DNA of 64,000 nt, taken from Burhinus oedicnemus (lineage: Eukaryota > Chordata > Aves > Charadriiformes > Burhinidae). Position numbers and translations under genes: made by a program. This document shows, one piece after another, positions 48,632 through 61,772 of this stretch (the stretch's first letter is position 1; every line of letters begins with the position of its first letter). The notes under the pieces were generated by a model that saw nothing but the letters and a program-made list of their open reading frames with translations, made no database searches and was not told the origin of the DNA. Where the stretch lies: contig VFFE01007103.1 in the NCBI GenBank assembly GCA_008921705.1, positions 1,605,196 to 1,669,195 on the forward strand. Direction: 5' to 3'.

Positions 48632-50696
48632 GGCACAGAGAGCCATTCTTCCCTGATCATAAAGGCCAGGCTTGATTTGTTTCTCATGCTATAATTTCAT
48701 GAAACATAAAAATGGATTATGGTAAATAGCCTATTGACCTCTCTTTTGTTTGAACATAGCTAAAAGATTATAGACACTTACTATATCTAGTCTAAGTTAC
48801 CATTTACATTAAAGCAATGTAGCACAGGCTCTTAGTGGAAATTATATTTAGGCATAGGGTAAAAGCTTATGTGTCTTTAGGTTGAAGTCTATTTCCAGCC
48901 TGGCTTCAGCAGTTAGAAGAGTGAGTGATTCATTCAGGTTTCTGCTTGTTAAGTCTCAGGGACAGGCACTCAAACACTTTTGAAAGTCCTTCCTTTTCTA
49001 TCTCTATTCAGAGGAAGAGAAATGGAGGGAGCACTTCAACTGCTCAACTTGGGAGGCTTATTTTTTTCCCATTTGTTGTAGAGGCTTTCTGAAGTTCCTT
49101 GAGTCGGCAAAGGGATGCAGACCAGGTGTCTTAGTCTGCCAAATGCAAACAGTGTCATTCTGCATCCACTCTTTGCTCACTTTCCACTGCTATAAGCGTT
49201 ACACCAGGTTCAGGTCAGTGGAGGGTTGGCCTGAAACAGCCATGGCTGGGTGTCTTCTTGCAGGTCCAACACGAGGCAGCAGCAATATCTAGACACGTAT
49301 CAGAGTGAGGTTTGCTTTGGGGCAGATTCCAGCCACATGTTTCCAGGAGGGATCTATCCAGCTACAGGAAATGGCACTCTGTGGTCCAACTCTCTAAAGT
49401 ATGAAGAGAAACGATGACCACCCAACTTCCCCAGCAGCAAAACGCTGGCCCCCTGGTGCTCCGTCCCAGTGCTGGGTGAGCTGATGCTTGGGAGTTGCTG
49501 GTGTGGTGCACCAAAGGGAGCTGAACACACTGAGCATCTCCTTCAGTGATGGTCAAGCACCATTAAAAAGCCGTGTATTCCTGTTAATAAAAGCGGTGTG
49601 TATCCCTTCCTGTTCAGCTCAGGAAGAGGGGAAAAAATGTATTGGTTTTAAGAACTGTAATTAGAGATAGTAGCTTGGTGGTGGTTTTCCCAAAAGACTG
49701 ACATACCATGGATTTTCTGAAATTTCCAAGCGTCTAGGATGTAGACACTTTGAAAATCTCACTTGGGTCTCTAGAAGGCAGTTAAATCACACATTAACGT
49801 CAGGCTTGGTGGGCACCCAGCAATGTCAAAAGTGAGGCCCGGAGTTGAGCGCGATCAGCAGCTTCTTGCATGGAAAAGGCCCATGAGCAGCAGAGCTGTT
49901 GGGTGCACGTGAGACGACGCTTCATCAGGTCTGTGCAGAAGTGAAGCGCTTGGCTCCAGCTCATTCATCGCATATATATTTTCAATAAAGTGGAGGCAAT
50001 TGTACGGGTGAATTCAAGGCAGTATTCATCTTCATGCAGTGTTTGACTCCAGTAATTATCAGCATTTGGCTGTTCCTACAAGTGCTGAAATCCTGAGGAA
50101 AACACGAGGTGCATTAAGACTTGCTGCTTCCCCAGGCATACAGATAGCACACAATGTGCAAGTGCTAGGATTTTCAAGCTGCTTTTTTAATCTTGAAACA
50201 TCGCACGTGTACTTATTTTAATGTGTCTGTAAAAAAATAATCACACAAAAAGACAACAGTTGTGGGGAAAATAATACTGTGATGAAATGAATAGGTGTTT
50301 TGGACCACGGGCTTCTGATAAAATGAAAAATCCATGATTATTCAGTATCTAAGGAAAATAAAGCCATGGCAGGAAAAAAATTAAATCTGCTGATATGCCC
50401 TTTTAGAACAGAGCTAACATCAATAATTCTTGCTTTGTGCATTAAGTTTTAATGTGTAGACAGGCGCTCTGTGCATAGCAGGGTGTCTGTGGAGTCATCA
50501 GTGAGAGCAAATAAATGCCTGTCATATGAAGAATACATTACAGAGAGAGCCAAGTTAAGTGAATCATTTAGTTGCCATTAGTAATTTTTCATTAATATTT
50601 TTAACTGTAGTATTATCCACTACGCATTAGGTAGGATAGAGGGGATAATGCCTGTGGTGTGTTTTATCCTGTAAACAAAGGTTTCTTCTAAAATAT

Positions 50697-50714
50697 GTGG
50701 TGGTGGTGGTGGTG
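50697..50714. repeat. (GTG)n trinucleotide tract
   Basis: About six units of GTG/TGG, continuing imperfectly as TGATGTGGCTGAGGATG. Confidence 0.85.
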
Positions 50715-53307
50715 ATGTGGCTGAGGATGAATGTTTCCACTCTGATCTCACCAGTGTCCTTTTTTTATTTAAGACTATAGAAACCCAGATGGGAAAGGAA
50801 ATAATTACATCACGTGGCTTGGCATTAACCAGTGCCCACCATTTACATTAATGGCAATTGCATAGTAATAACTGTCCTGGAAATGGAATATCCATAAGCA
50901 TGTTTAATACTGGGTATTAAAAATAGCATCTAGAAAGGAATTTCCACAATACCAAATGCGTTATTCCAGTCCAACGTGTCGCATTTTGGTATATATGCCT
51001 GCTGCTGCAATCCCGTTCAGCCGTAACCTTTGAAGCATAATCAAACTGGGACCAGTAGGGATGGAGGCGGGAGAGCACCAGGGAATTGGCCGTGACCCTG
51101 CAAGTCCCGCTCTGGTCTCAAGTCACCGCTCGGCAGGACTCCCTTTTCTGACACATCATTCGCTTGAGGGCTGGATGAAGCTGGGTTCCTGACGGTCTGT
51201 CATCATGAAAGAGTTACAAGAATAGATATGTTTGATCTTGCTTAGGCTTATAAATTTTTCCCCAGAATAATGTACCTCTGCCAGCTTCCACTTTTTCCTT
51301 TTAATCTGTTATTTTTCATCGTTTTCTGTTCTAAACTCCTGGATTCTGAATTATGTATCCCAAAATAATAATATGGTTGGGCATATATGTGAAGATGTAT
51401 CCTTCCCAAGATGCTGAGCAGTTAACAGATAGTAAGAGGTACACACTTTGTATGCTATAGGGGCTTGTCAGCATGGATTTAGGATTACGCTCAACTTTGC
51501 ATCATTCTCAACTTACATCAATGCTGTTCCACTTGTAAAACTACTCTCCAGTAAACACAGAGGCTCTAAGGAGAGAGGGAAGAAATTAAAACAAAATTTT
51601 AGAAACTCTTACAAATTACTTTACACAATTTTTCCTCAACTGTAACAAAATTGAAAATAAAGTTTGATGGTTCAATATCTGTGAAAGCTAGAAAGGGACA
51701 TTGTAATTCTCTTTAGAAAAACGAGGCATTGCCTTTTAAAGCATCAAAAGCTTCGGTCTCTGCTTTTGATGAGTTGTGAAATATCAGCTCCAAAACATGT
51801 AATTGTCTTGGAACTAAAATTTGCACATATTCCAACTCAGGCTAATATTATCCAGTGGGAAATGAATTCACGCTGTAGGAGGAAATATATACAATTTTTT
51901 TTTCTTTGTGAAGCAAATCACCCTCGCTACTATTATCTATGTAAAGTGTCCCGAATTATTTTATTATGTATATTCCAAAAGTAATTTGTGCATATGTATG
52001 GCCGTAGATTTTTTATTTTCTGAAGGCTGTTGAACTGTCAGATGTGGATTTAACCACAAATCAGATACGTTACAGCTTCTGCTGCTGTTCTTCAGGGACA
52101 GTCACCCGGGCAAAAAGAACAGTATCCAACTATCAGTTCCTTGCAACATTTTCTGTGACTACCAAGTAATGCTGTTCCTTGAGGATCAGGACATGAGTCT
52201 GTGGTGAGTGGGATGGCAACCACAACCTTCGTTTCTGTGCACCACTAAATGACTCCTAAATTTTAACACCACATCTGGTGCAGAAATAGCCTTTGCATTT
52301 ATCGCTTGATTTTAGAGTAAGGTTCATGGGGGTGACCCGGAGCGCCCCAGTCAGCTGCTGGGATGTCAGATGAGCACTGTGACCCTGTGGTGCAGAGCGG
52401 TGATTAGAACATGGCTGCAAATCTTTGGGAGAAATAAATTTAAGGGATGCTATCAAGCTGTAGACAATTTGCATATCAGATGAATCTCGGGGAAAGTGAT
52501 TGGGGCACATAAATATTCTACCTTTCTGAGCTGTGTCTGTATGCTGATTATCTAGCACCAATAGCTTCTTTAATGAGTAGAAATATTTCACTGTTTCACA
52601 TTCTCCAGGGCTTAATTTTTGTAAGTGAACTGCTGATTCAGTTCTACCTCACAAAATAATTCAGTTTGGCAATAATTCAAGGCTAAAAATGTGAGCTGTA
52701 ACTGCCAGCTATTTATCAAACAAGCAATTACACGGAACAGTGCATCATTCCATCGAACAATGTTTAAATTCTTCTAATTGTGTTTTATAAAGTAATGTCT
52801 CCTGGTTTTGCTTTTGTTACTCAGCAGCTCCCAATACTCTTGCTCTCGGCAGCCTGGGACTCATCAGAAACTTCTGGCAGCCCACTGCGATGGCTCTTCA
52901 TGACAGCGTTTTCTCCCGGCCTCTGCAGGTTTTGAAGGGTCAGGGTTGGTGAAGAAATGCTAATGTGTTTTTTGTTGCTACTGAGTTTATCGATCCTGTA
53001 GCTAGACTGAATCATCCGGCTGGGTCTTGATCTGCTTTCTGTGTCCTTTCCCTCACTCAGCAGCCACTTGGCACCAAGTGTTTTACCAGAGTATTGCTAG
53101 CACGAGGTCCCTTGTATATCATAATTGTACATCATCTATGTATCTTCTGTACTTCTTCAGATCTTATATAGAGAGCTGCAGGCATTTACACTGGAGCTTA
53201 GATTTTGACCTTAAGGCTTGGATGGACCACTTTGTCCTCAAAGACCGCTTTAGCCTCTGTACACCTTCAATTTGAAGGCCAGCATATGTCTTCCTTCAGC
53301 CCCGTCT

Positions 53308-53620
53308 TTCGGGATACTCACTGTATTCATGTAGCCAAGCTCGCCCTCCTCTTGGCTCTCGTAAGGTAAGCAGGCCGTTGAGTTAATTGGTGTTTGGATG
53401 GGAGCATCACGCTGTGGAGGTGGCGAGAGGAGCCCGTGCTTCCCTCGTCTGCTTGTTTCTGGAGTCGTGGTCCCAGGACAGAGGTGGAGGTGTGTTTTCT
53501 AGGATTGCTATAAATAGCGCTCCAGGCAGACAGCACCATGGGGAATTTGAAAGCGTTAAGTCTGGCATAAAATAGCTGCTGTATAAAAATGTTAAATACA
53601 CGGGTTGTGTGCTCTCAGCT
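53308..53620 (+). mobile_element. 5S-rRNA-derived SINE (AmnSINE1-like / SINE3)
   Basis: The first hundred bases or so align with vertebrate 5S rRNA. A GTAAGGTAAGCAGG segment near 53361 corresponds to the 5S box A region (GGAAGCTAAGCAGGG). GTTTGGATGGGAGCATCAC near 53392 corresponds to box C (CTTGGATGGGAGACC). The spacing between the two is close to that of 5S RNA. Upstream, CGGGATACTCACTGTATTCA fits the 5S 5' half less well. A diverged body of about 200 bases follows, ending in ATAAAA and TTAAATACACGG words that recall the tail of 5S-headed SINEs; this right half is weak. Established knowledge: AmnSINE1 is an amniote SINE with a 5S-derived head driven by an internal RNA polymerase III type 1 promoter, and several copies became developmental enhancers. 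The box C match is the firm part. A bare 5S pseudogene is the alternative. Confidence 0.65.
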
Positions 53621-53950
53621 GATGCTGGGAAGGGCTTCTCGAGCTTCTCCTTTTGAAGCTTGGTTTGGGCTCTGACAATTGGACAAATTTTATCTCTTCT
53701 TCTCCCCTCCCTCGCCATGTAATCAGAAACAAGTGTTCAGCAGCCCAAATAACATCCGCAGGGAGGCTGGTGCAGGCACTGTAGTTTCCAGTTTGGCCTC
53801 TTTTTGCCCCCGTTGCCAGTGTCTCAGGGGATGAACGCAGGAGCTTTGCTGAACTCCTTGCCTTTGGTGTGGTGGTAATTGTCTGAGTCTGAAATACTCT
53901 CAACAGGATTGTTTGATGGTGGAAAAGGAGAAATAGGATGTAAGCTGGGC

Positions 53951-53968
53951 TTTTTTTTTTTTTTTTTT
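53951..53968. repeat. T18 homopolymer
   Basis: Eighteen T residues about 330 bases after the estimated end of the 5S-derived SINE. Too far away to be its tail. Confidence 0.95.
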
Positions 53969-56900
53969 AATCAGGACTGATTCTGGAGGGTTGAAAGCAG
54001 CAAAATCCTGCAGAAATTTGGGTGGTGGGCCTTGGGGTTTATTTTTAATCATTTAGGATTGTGTATAAATAAGCAGGTTTGTGGACTAGCAGGGTGCTAT
54101 TCTTGCATTAATGCTTTTCAGAGCTAAGGCATGTTTTGAAGGAGGGAAATTCTCCTTGGTTTTAGTTTCTGTAAATGCTTCAAAGTGGTTTTGTGATTTG
54201 GGTGGATATACAGTGACCACCATTAAAAAATTCAACATTTGCTAACAGTTTGAGGCTGAACCTGGAAGAACACAGGTTTTCCCTGAATTTGGAATACATA
54301 ATGCTTCTGTCAGCTGAGACACTGTGATCCGATAAGTAACGATCTTTTCAGATAGCCGTATAAATTAATATCTAAGCGCAAGTGGAAAATACATCCTTTG
54401 CAGATAATTCTCTGTCTTTTGATAAAGGCAGTGAAAAACACTAGCAGGATACCATTTCTCTTGCTCAGTTATTTTCCCCAGTATCACAGACATCCTAGCA
54501 AACCCAAAATTGAAGTCCTAAAAATTGCATTATGCTGTCAACCCCTGTCACAAGAGCAGAATAGTTGTTTTATCATTGGCAACTGCTACTGTAAGTAGTG
54601 ACTTCTAAGCTATACCCCTAAATTTGAGCAGTGTGCAGTAAGTCATATATCCTAAATCCGCTTAAAATGGAACAGGGATGAGATTCCTGCCTGTTAACAT
54701 GAGACTAGAAAGGGATTAATAAAACCTAAAAAAAGAAGTCCATTATGACTGCTGCAGTCATAAATAAGCTTTATAGTTATATCTTACCACCAAATGTCAA
54801 GGAACCTCTGGTACTGCAATGTAGTAATTTTCAGTCTTGTTGCTTTGCATTATAGAGGTGGAATTGGATTTGCCAGGTGTTGTTTCTGCTGTCTGCTTCC
54901 TGAACTCTCTTTTGACCCTTTTTTGGATGAGTTGACTGCTTATGAGACACCTGGCAATTACTGTTCTTTAAAGAACCTGGGCTCATATTAACAGGTTAGG
55001 AGCCTTGGTGACATGCCGCGAGCTGATTAGGTGTGCGCACTAAATAAATGTTGTGATATAAGGAACACTCAAGTGAAAACCAGCAGAGAAACCCCTGCTG
55101 CCTTCTAGCAACACAGAACACGTTTTAATGTATTCTTCAATACATGAAAGGGCTGGACTCGTCACCAGGGTGCTGTTCACCTGTGAAGCTCTTCATGCTG
55201 TATTGAGTGAGGATCTTGGTCAGTGTTTTAAGGATTTTTATCGCATCCCTCACCATAATTTCTGGGCGCTGCTGCCTTCTGCGTTCCCCTGGCTTCATGC
55301 GCTGCTGGATGCTGAGACCTTCATTCAGCGGCATTCTTAGGCAAGTGCCAAGCTTCAAGAGCGAACTTGAATAAATGGCCAGATTGAGGCTTGTATGGGG
55401 AATGCTGTATTACTAAATCTCCGTCCTTTTTACATAAGAGATTAGCTGCAGTTGCTATCTGCCAATCTCACTGTGCGGGTGAATACCAAAAAGGCAGTGA
55501 TTAGGGAAACTGAACTACGTGGTTGTTCTTCCTTTGCTTTCTTCTTTATTCATAAATTCACGGTTAGTGTCTCTGTAGTTAATAATTCTCTATACTTCTG
55601 TACAGCCTTCAATCAGAGGATCTCTAGTACTGTGTGAACATCAATGAATTAGCGTCCTCTCACCTTGCTGTGGGCACTTTTACTCCTGGTGCATTTTCTT
55701 GCTCAGTGTGCAAGTGTGCTCTGTGCTGGCCTCGGAGCACTCAGCTTTTATTTTTTAAGGTCATTACTCCAGTGTACTAAAACCAGCCATCTAACCTTAA
55801 AGTCAAACTCATGAGCTAGAGTATAATTTAGACTTGTTTCATATTACTTTATGGGCCCATTTAGTAATCAAATCCAAGGGAATATATGTGTATGTATTTT
55901 ACAGACTGAAGATTCAAAGAGGGCAATAGCAGAAAAAGTGATTAACTCTCAAGTTTTAAATAGCTGCAAAACCAAAAAAGGAAATTTTGAGTTAAATCTT
56001 TAATGTACACCCGCTGTCTGTCTACCACTCAATGTATAAATTACAGCAGTTCGAATCCTCTTTGGTCTGTGTGGGCCAGCAGAGGCTATCAGAGATGATT
56101 TATTAGACGAGATAGATACTCACTTTGTTTTGTGGGATGCTGTTTGAGACTAGTAAGGACTCTGCCTGTTGTTGTCCCCTGCTTCTCCCCAGTCCAGCCG
56201 GCAGAAGGCATTACATGAGTGCTCGCTAATCTGGGGTTTAGGTTAACGTGGTGATGAAGGTAGGAGGGGAATGCCTTCTCACCTTGCCTGAAATGGCTTA
56301 GCGAGAGCAGCCCACCAGAGCTGCCAGAGCTTCTGGCTGGTGCAGATGGGAGCAAACGAAGGGTGCTGTTTGCTGTGTCTGTGCTTTGAAAGTAAAACCC
56401 AGTGACTTTTTGTTCTGTGTAATACACGGTGCATTTACCAACACAACCTGTTTTTTGGAATTAGATTCACTGCACTGGCAGAAGGAGAATTACTGGTGGG
56501 TTTCTCTTACCTGATAGCTTGCTGCATGTAGCTAATGTCTCTCAATATGAAGGACATAGCATCAGGTCTGTGACTTAGGGCACTAGTTTTTGGAGCCAAG
56601 ACACCTTAGATCTTCTTTCCACTAAAATGGATGTTAATTATTTGTACAAAATGATACTGACCACAGAGACTGGGCAGACTACTATCATATTGCCTGATAG
56701 ATAGTCAAACGGTAAGAGTGAGTGAATAAGTGGGAGAGAGACAGTACGATGGATTGTCCCACATATTGCTCTCTGCCCTTTGGACAGAAATGGCAACCTT
56801 CATTTTCCTGACTGCTTTGATTTTCTCACACATGACCAAAATTGTTCCAACTTAGCGCTGGGGGAAAGAAAACCCAAAAACTATCTGGTTTGGTTGAAAA

Positions 56901-57911
56901 CTTCACATTTTGCACTGGGCAATAATTTGCGTATTTCTACAGACCTGTTGCAACAGCTCTGGGTGTTTGTTATTAATGTAGTGTTAGAAGTAAAGCAAAG
57001 GGTGTTTGTAACAAATATAGCAGAGTTTTGGTCTAAGAGATTGAAATATATGAAGTTTTACTTAAGAGAGAATGAACAGATTAGGCCAACTGAGTAGTCT
57101 TAAATTCATGGAAGCCTTCACTCCAGATTTGCCTCCAGTCTCCTGATTTGATCAGTATCGCAGCAGCCTTCCTAATGAAGTTATGTCTTGTCTAATAAGC
57201 TTTCTAGTCTTATGAGGCAATGCCTAAGTTTTAAGATTTGCAGCTAAGTAGGAGAAAACTCTGACCATTAGAAATCTCTCTAACAAAGCGGGTAAGTTTT
57301 CTGTAGTGCAGAGGAGACTCACAGTTGGCAGGACTTGAAGTGGTCACAGTATTAAACACTGAAAATTGTAATTTGCAAAAGAGGATAAGTTTAGTCACTG
57401 CTTAGAGAGGAGTTATGGCAACAGTTTTGGCTGTCGGTACAAAGGTTTAATTTCCAGCTTCAGCTTTAGAGGGCTTTCACTTCTCCCTTGTGTTTGATTT
57501 TATTCATCAGCCTTTGCCCGGTGCCCTTTAGCGGGATTGTTTAAATGCTCCTCTAACATGAACCTACGCATGCCTTTATCAAGTAAGGTGTTTCTGATGT
57601 CACGTTCATTGAAATCTGTCCCCATTTGCCTGATCTTGATTGCACTCAGTTCACAAGGTGATGTGTTGTGTGATTCATTAAATGCCTGATACATGCTAGG
57701 CCTTTTCAGGATTGACAAAATAGGCATGGTGAAAATGTCAGTAATCCTCCCCATAAATGGCAGTCATTTTCTTATCAGCACGCTTCTGTACAGCTATTGT
57801 GTTTCAGTTTTTTCACTTTCTTCCTGCTCGGCTTTTGTAACAGAAAAAAGTTGCAGCAGTAGCTGGAGTTGAGTCTGCTGTTTCCACCCTGGAAATTACA
57901 GCATCACGGCA
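53969..57911. other. unique non-coding sequence, no gene supported
   Basis: AT-rich, with frames no longer than 112 codons and no recognised motif. A TTCGAATCC word at about 56050 recalls a tRNA B box, but no cloverleaf can be drawn around it. Confidence 0.45.
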
Positions 57912-57967
57912 TCTTTTCTCTCTCCTCTGCTTCTCGCTCCCTCTTCCTCTCTCTCTCCCTCTTTCAG
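57912..57967 (+). other. pyrimidine-rich tract ending in an acceptor-like AG
   Basis: More than 50 bases of C/T with two G interruptions, including TCTCTCTCCCTCTTTCAG at the right end. This is a textbook polypyrimidine tract plus AG. Downstream, one frame stays open for about 23 codons (AESPMLLGQQGFVYKEM and on) before a stop, but I find no good donor before that stop. It could be a weak or unused acceptor, a terminal exon start, or simply a CT microsatellite. Confidence 0.4.
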
Positions 57968-59031
57968 TGCAGCTGAGAGCCCGATGCTACTGGGTCAGCA
58001 GGGTTTTGTATACAAAGAGATGGAAGGATGGGGCAGCTGAGGTCAAAATCGCTTCTGTACTGAAACATGCTTGCTGAAGTTTGCCCAGTGGCTCAGCTGG
58101 TACCTTCTGCCTCCAGACCCTGGTGTTTACCAGCCAGAGCCAACTGTTGCAGCAGTTTCAGCACAGGAGACACCAGTGCTGCAGGAGCTGCGCACCGTGG
58201 TTCGCTGTCTCCGAAGCAGTTCTTTGTGTAAAAGGAAAATTCATTTATCAGCGTAACAGCTGAAACAAAACGTATTTGTAACCTGCACGGAGTTCTGGAA
58301 GAAACGGCAATAAACATTTGGTGGCAAACCTTAATGTGAAATATACTGTTCACCGGAGTCCTCCTTTCAAATCATCAGCTTTGCATAAATCTGTTACTAA
58401 GAAAAACATGCAGGTGGAATAAAATGACTACTAATAAAAGCTCCAAAGGTAGTGTGTAGATTTTTACAGCAAAAGCAGACAGTGCCTGGAGGGATATAAT
58501 TCTTCCTTTTGTACGTACACGTTGTTTGTCTTTAAAACACTGAGTTTATACTCTAATGGAAACAGGCTTGTCCTGCCTTTGCATGGGCTTTATAGGCTTC
58601 TTAAAGTCAGTGGAAGCATTTATGGGAAAGTGGAACTGGATGCCTTGTGTTTCCTCCTTCTGTAGCAACTAGGCTAATATGTATTTGTCCAGAGGTAAAT
58701 ATTAAAGGGACCAATTCTTCCAGAAATGGGAGAACAAATACAAAGCGTGCTGCTGTACCTGTAATATATGTTAGTGACACCTGCAAAGTTTAATGTTGTA
58801 TTACCTGTCATCAGTACATGGCAACCTGGAAGTTTAAGGATGTGGAAACCTTTGACTACAAAGTAAATTTCTTGTTACTGTATTTGTGTCACATTCGCCT
58901 GTTAATGCCTCCAGCAGTTCAGAGGGCAAAAAGGAGGGACACGGCTGCCAGGCTGGGGAGGCACAGGGACTCCTTCCATGCTCCCCTTGGCATCCTTTAC
59001 AATCTGCTCTATTTTCCTGGTATTTTAGGTT

Positions 59032-59048
59032 GGGGGGGGGGGGGGGGG
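59032..59048. repeat. G17 homopolymer
   Basis: Seventeen consecutive G residues, preceded by TTTTAGGTT and followed by AAAGCTGC. Runs of G this long are much rarer in vertebrate DNA than A/T runs. The sequence could form a G-quadruplex, and its exact length is prone to sequencing error. Confidence 0.9.
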
Positions 59049-61664
59049 AAAGCTGCTTTCTAGGAAAGGATCCAGAAACAGATTTTCAAACTGAGTTTAT
59101 CTGAAGGATGGTCATGTTTTTAGTTATTAACCCAGGCATAGCTTTGGAGCGGGCAGGTTGCATGGAAGGGACATTGGAGCTGAAGGCTCCTCCCGTGGGC
59201 TGTAGCTGAAGCCAGTGAGGCTACTCCTGGTCGGACATAGGCAGAATAAATAGGTATTATTCAGGCTTGAAGTGTAGGGGGAAAAAAGACAGCTTGAGGA
59301 AAAAACAAGCCCAGCTTATTGGGCTGGGTTGAGTGTAGCAGCTCATTACGGCTGGAGTGGTTTACCTGTAACAACCACAGTATCTGGGTTGCTCCAGGGG
59401 ACTCCCGATTCCCCATTGGTTAGGATTATGGACGTCCTGCTTGGAAGCACCATTACTGAGCGTGCTTCCCCCTTTGGCTTACTAGGAGGTGCAAAAGCTC
59501 TTCCAAACGTGCTCCCCATGTAGTCTCAAACTTATCTGGTCTTTGTGCTGTCCAGATAATATACTCCATGGCTGCATTTGCCAAAGTGGTATTAAAATGA
59601 GAAAAATACCAGTATGGTGCTGGGAAGAGAAAGCCTTTTTTTCTTTTTCGTTTTTTTGTGTCCTAATCTATTTCAGAAAAAATCATACTTTAAAGTCAGG
59701 TCCCCACTCTGTGGAGCCTGACTTTGTCTACCTCTTAATAAAGCTTACAATAATACATAAATCTCTCGTCAGCATTTTGCCGGTACAATGTCACTGTTCT
59801 CTTTTGCCTCATTGTACTTCAATTTCTACCCTCTATCAACAACAGTCTTCATTACTTCTCCATCTGAAGAGAAGACAGAGAAATCAAGACCTCCCAGCCT
59901 AGCCCATATGCTTTATCCCTTCTCCAGCATGATCAATTCCTGTAAAATAAAAAGAAAACTATATTAGGCAAACATTGCCAGCTTATTCCAATTGGATGAT
60001 AAAAGTACTAAGAACTAAAGGTCATATACTTAGCTGACATAAATAGACATAATAGTACTGAATGTTTCTACACTTGATAGTTGATATAGAATTTGACCTC
60101 TGCTTTTATGTTAATATTTGCCTATCTCCTGCTGCTTCTGGGAAGATAAGTTACTTTCTTTCAGCCCTGTAATTGAAGTCTTAGCATTATCTGTCTACCC
60201 AATTATAATTATTATTATTGTTAATATTATGCACTTACAATAGTGCTTAAAAGGTGCAAATTGGGTAAAAATTGTGGTTAGTCAAGAAAAACTCTGCATT
60301 GCTCTAATGGATCGGAGATAAAATTCCACAGTCAACTGAGAAAAGTGGTGTTGGAGGCTGCTGTGACATTTCTACTTGAACTGTTCCTCCAAACACTATA
60401 TTTGCATGAAATATTTAATCCAAACACAAGACTTTTGGTTTAAAATGACAGCTGTTTCCTTTTAATGTGCACAAAGATATTGCAAAAACCACAGGAATTT
60501 CTGTAATGAACTTCTGAAGTCTCCCCTCTTTTTTTCCCCTGGATCTCCTGGTGAGGATAACAGTTATTGCCCTTCAGTGTTACTATGTAAGAAAACCAGA
60601 TGACAACATTACCCAGAGAGCGCTGTAGACAATTTATGATTTAGTCTAAAACAGGCGCTTGAAGAAAAGATTGCTTTTAGGTCTCCACTCATGCATTTAA
60701 ACACTTGTTTAGGAGCCTCCGGAGCTGATGTCTGCAGGCGTTCCCTGGCTGGAGGCGGGCTGCTGGCTGCTGGCACCCTCCTGGGCAGGGCAGCAGCAGC
60801 GGCTTCGGTGGGACCAAAACGCAGCTCTGGTGATCAGGCAGCCTGTGGTTTTAATATCCAAAGAATTCTTAATTGAGAGCTATGGAAAAGGCTGATGAAA
60901 TGCATGCAGGCAAAGCCATGAAAAAAAACCAGCGCAACAAACTTGCTCCTTTACCCATCTTTCTCCCAACAGGCCCAGATTTAAACACAATAAATGAAAA
61001 GTAGAGATTAAATCATGTCCTGGAACAAGAAGAAAAATATGATCAGCATGAGTAACTATGGATAGCTTTGCCATTCCATAGTGAAATAAACTGGAATGGG
61101 AAAAACAACAGAGGCCATTCCCTAAGGCAGGGAGGAGATGAGGGAGCAGAAGACAAATAAGTATGAGCTTTCTCCTCCAGCAGGGAGGAGAAGAGTGACC
61201 ATTAAGCCCTGCAGCCATCCTGATATTGCAGCACAACCGGGGCATGTCGTGGGAGTCTGGGAGAGCCCTGCACGAGGACGTGGTGGGGGCAGGAACATTG
61301 TCGCTGATAGCAAGCTTTCATTTGAGTGTGAGCTGAGGGCAGAGGACGTGCAGACCTGTGGGACAACCTGGGCTGCGGCTCAGGGGACGACTGGATGGGT
61401 TACTATCTTGTGGTCTGGCTTCCCGTCACCGTGTTTGTAGTCTGCTGCTCCCCGTGCAATAACAGTGGATTTGTAAAGTTACTGTGCAATAGCTGTTGCC
61501 GCTGCTGGAGGTGCCTGCGAAGAGACCCATGCTGACCTGAAGGCTTGGGTTTGCCCTATGCCTGTCTTAAACCACACATATATTATGGGAGCACTTGGGA
61601 GTCAGTTGAAACCGTGGCCCATCGTAGGAGGATCTCATCTTGTAAGTAGGTGAGGCGGATGAGA

Positions 61665-61772
61665 GGTTCCCATCCCCGTTTTACAGGTGGGGAAATGAAG
61701 TGTAGAGAGATTACATTGCGTGGTGGAGATCACAGAAGAAGCCAAGGGGAGAATAACAATTGAGTCAAGGTC
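61665..61772 (-). mobile_element. MIR-type SINE relic, antisense
   Basis: The + strand words CCATCCCCGTTTTACAGGTG, GGGAAATGAAGTGTAGAGAG, GAGATCACAGAAGAAGCC and GAGTCAAGGTCT are the reverse complement of MIR ('ccccattttacagatggggaaactgaggcacagagagg ... ggtcacacag ... aacccaggtct'). About 108 bases are recognisable, among the best MIR matches here. Confidence 0.75.

Larger units (their letters stand above)
46776..52820. other. unique non-coding sequence, no gene supported
   Basis: 47713-48081 is GC-richer, with conflicting frames on both strands (122 codons +, 95 codons -). 48090-48480 and 50550-50960 are AT-rich, repeat-free and may hold regulatory DNA. Simple repeats at 48608 and 50697 are listed separately. 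Confidence 0.45.

Noticed and set aside
49265..49310. Exon-like segment after CTTCTTGCAG (SNTRQQQYLDTYQSE)
   Set aside because: The donor would be GTTTGC, a poor site, and no supporting context was found.
56040..56070. TTCGAATCC word like a tRNA B box
   Set aside because: No matching box A at the right spacing and no cloverleaf can be drawn. At most it is a scrap of a tRNA-derived SINE.
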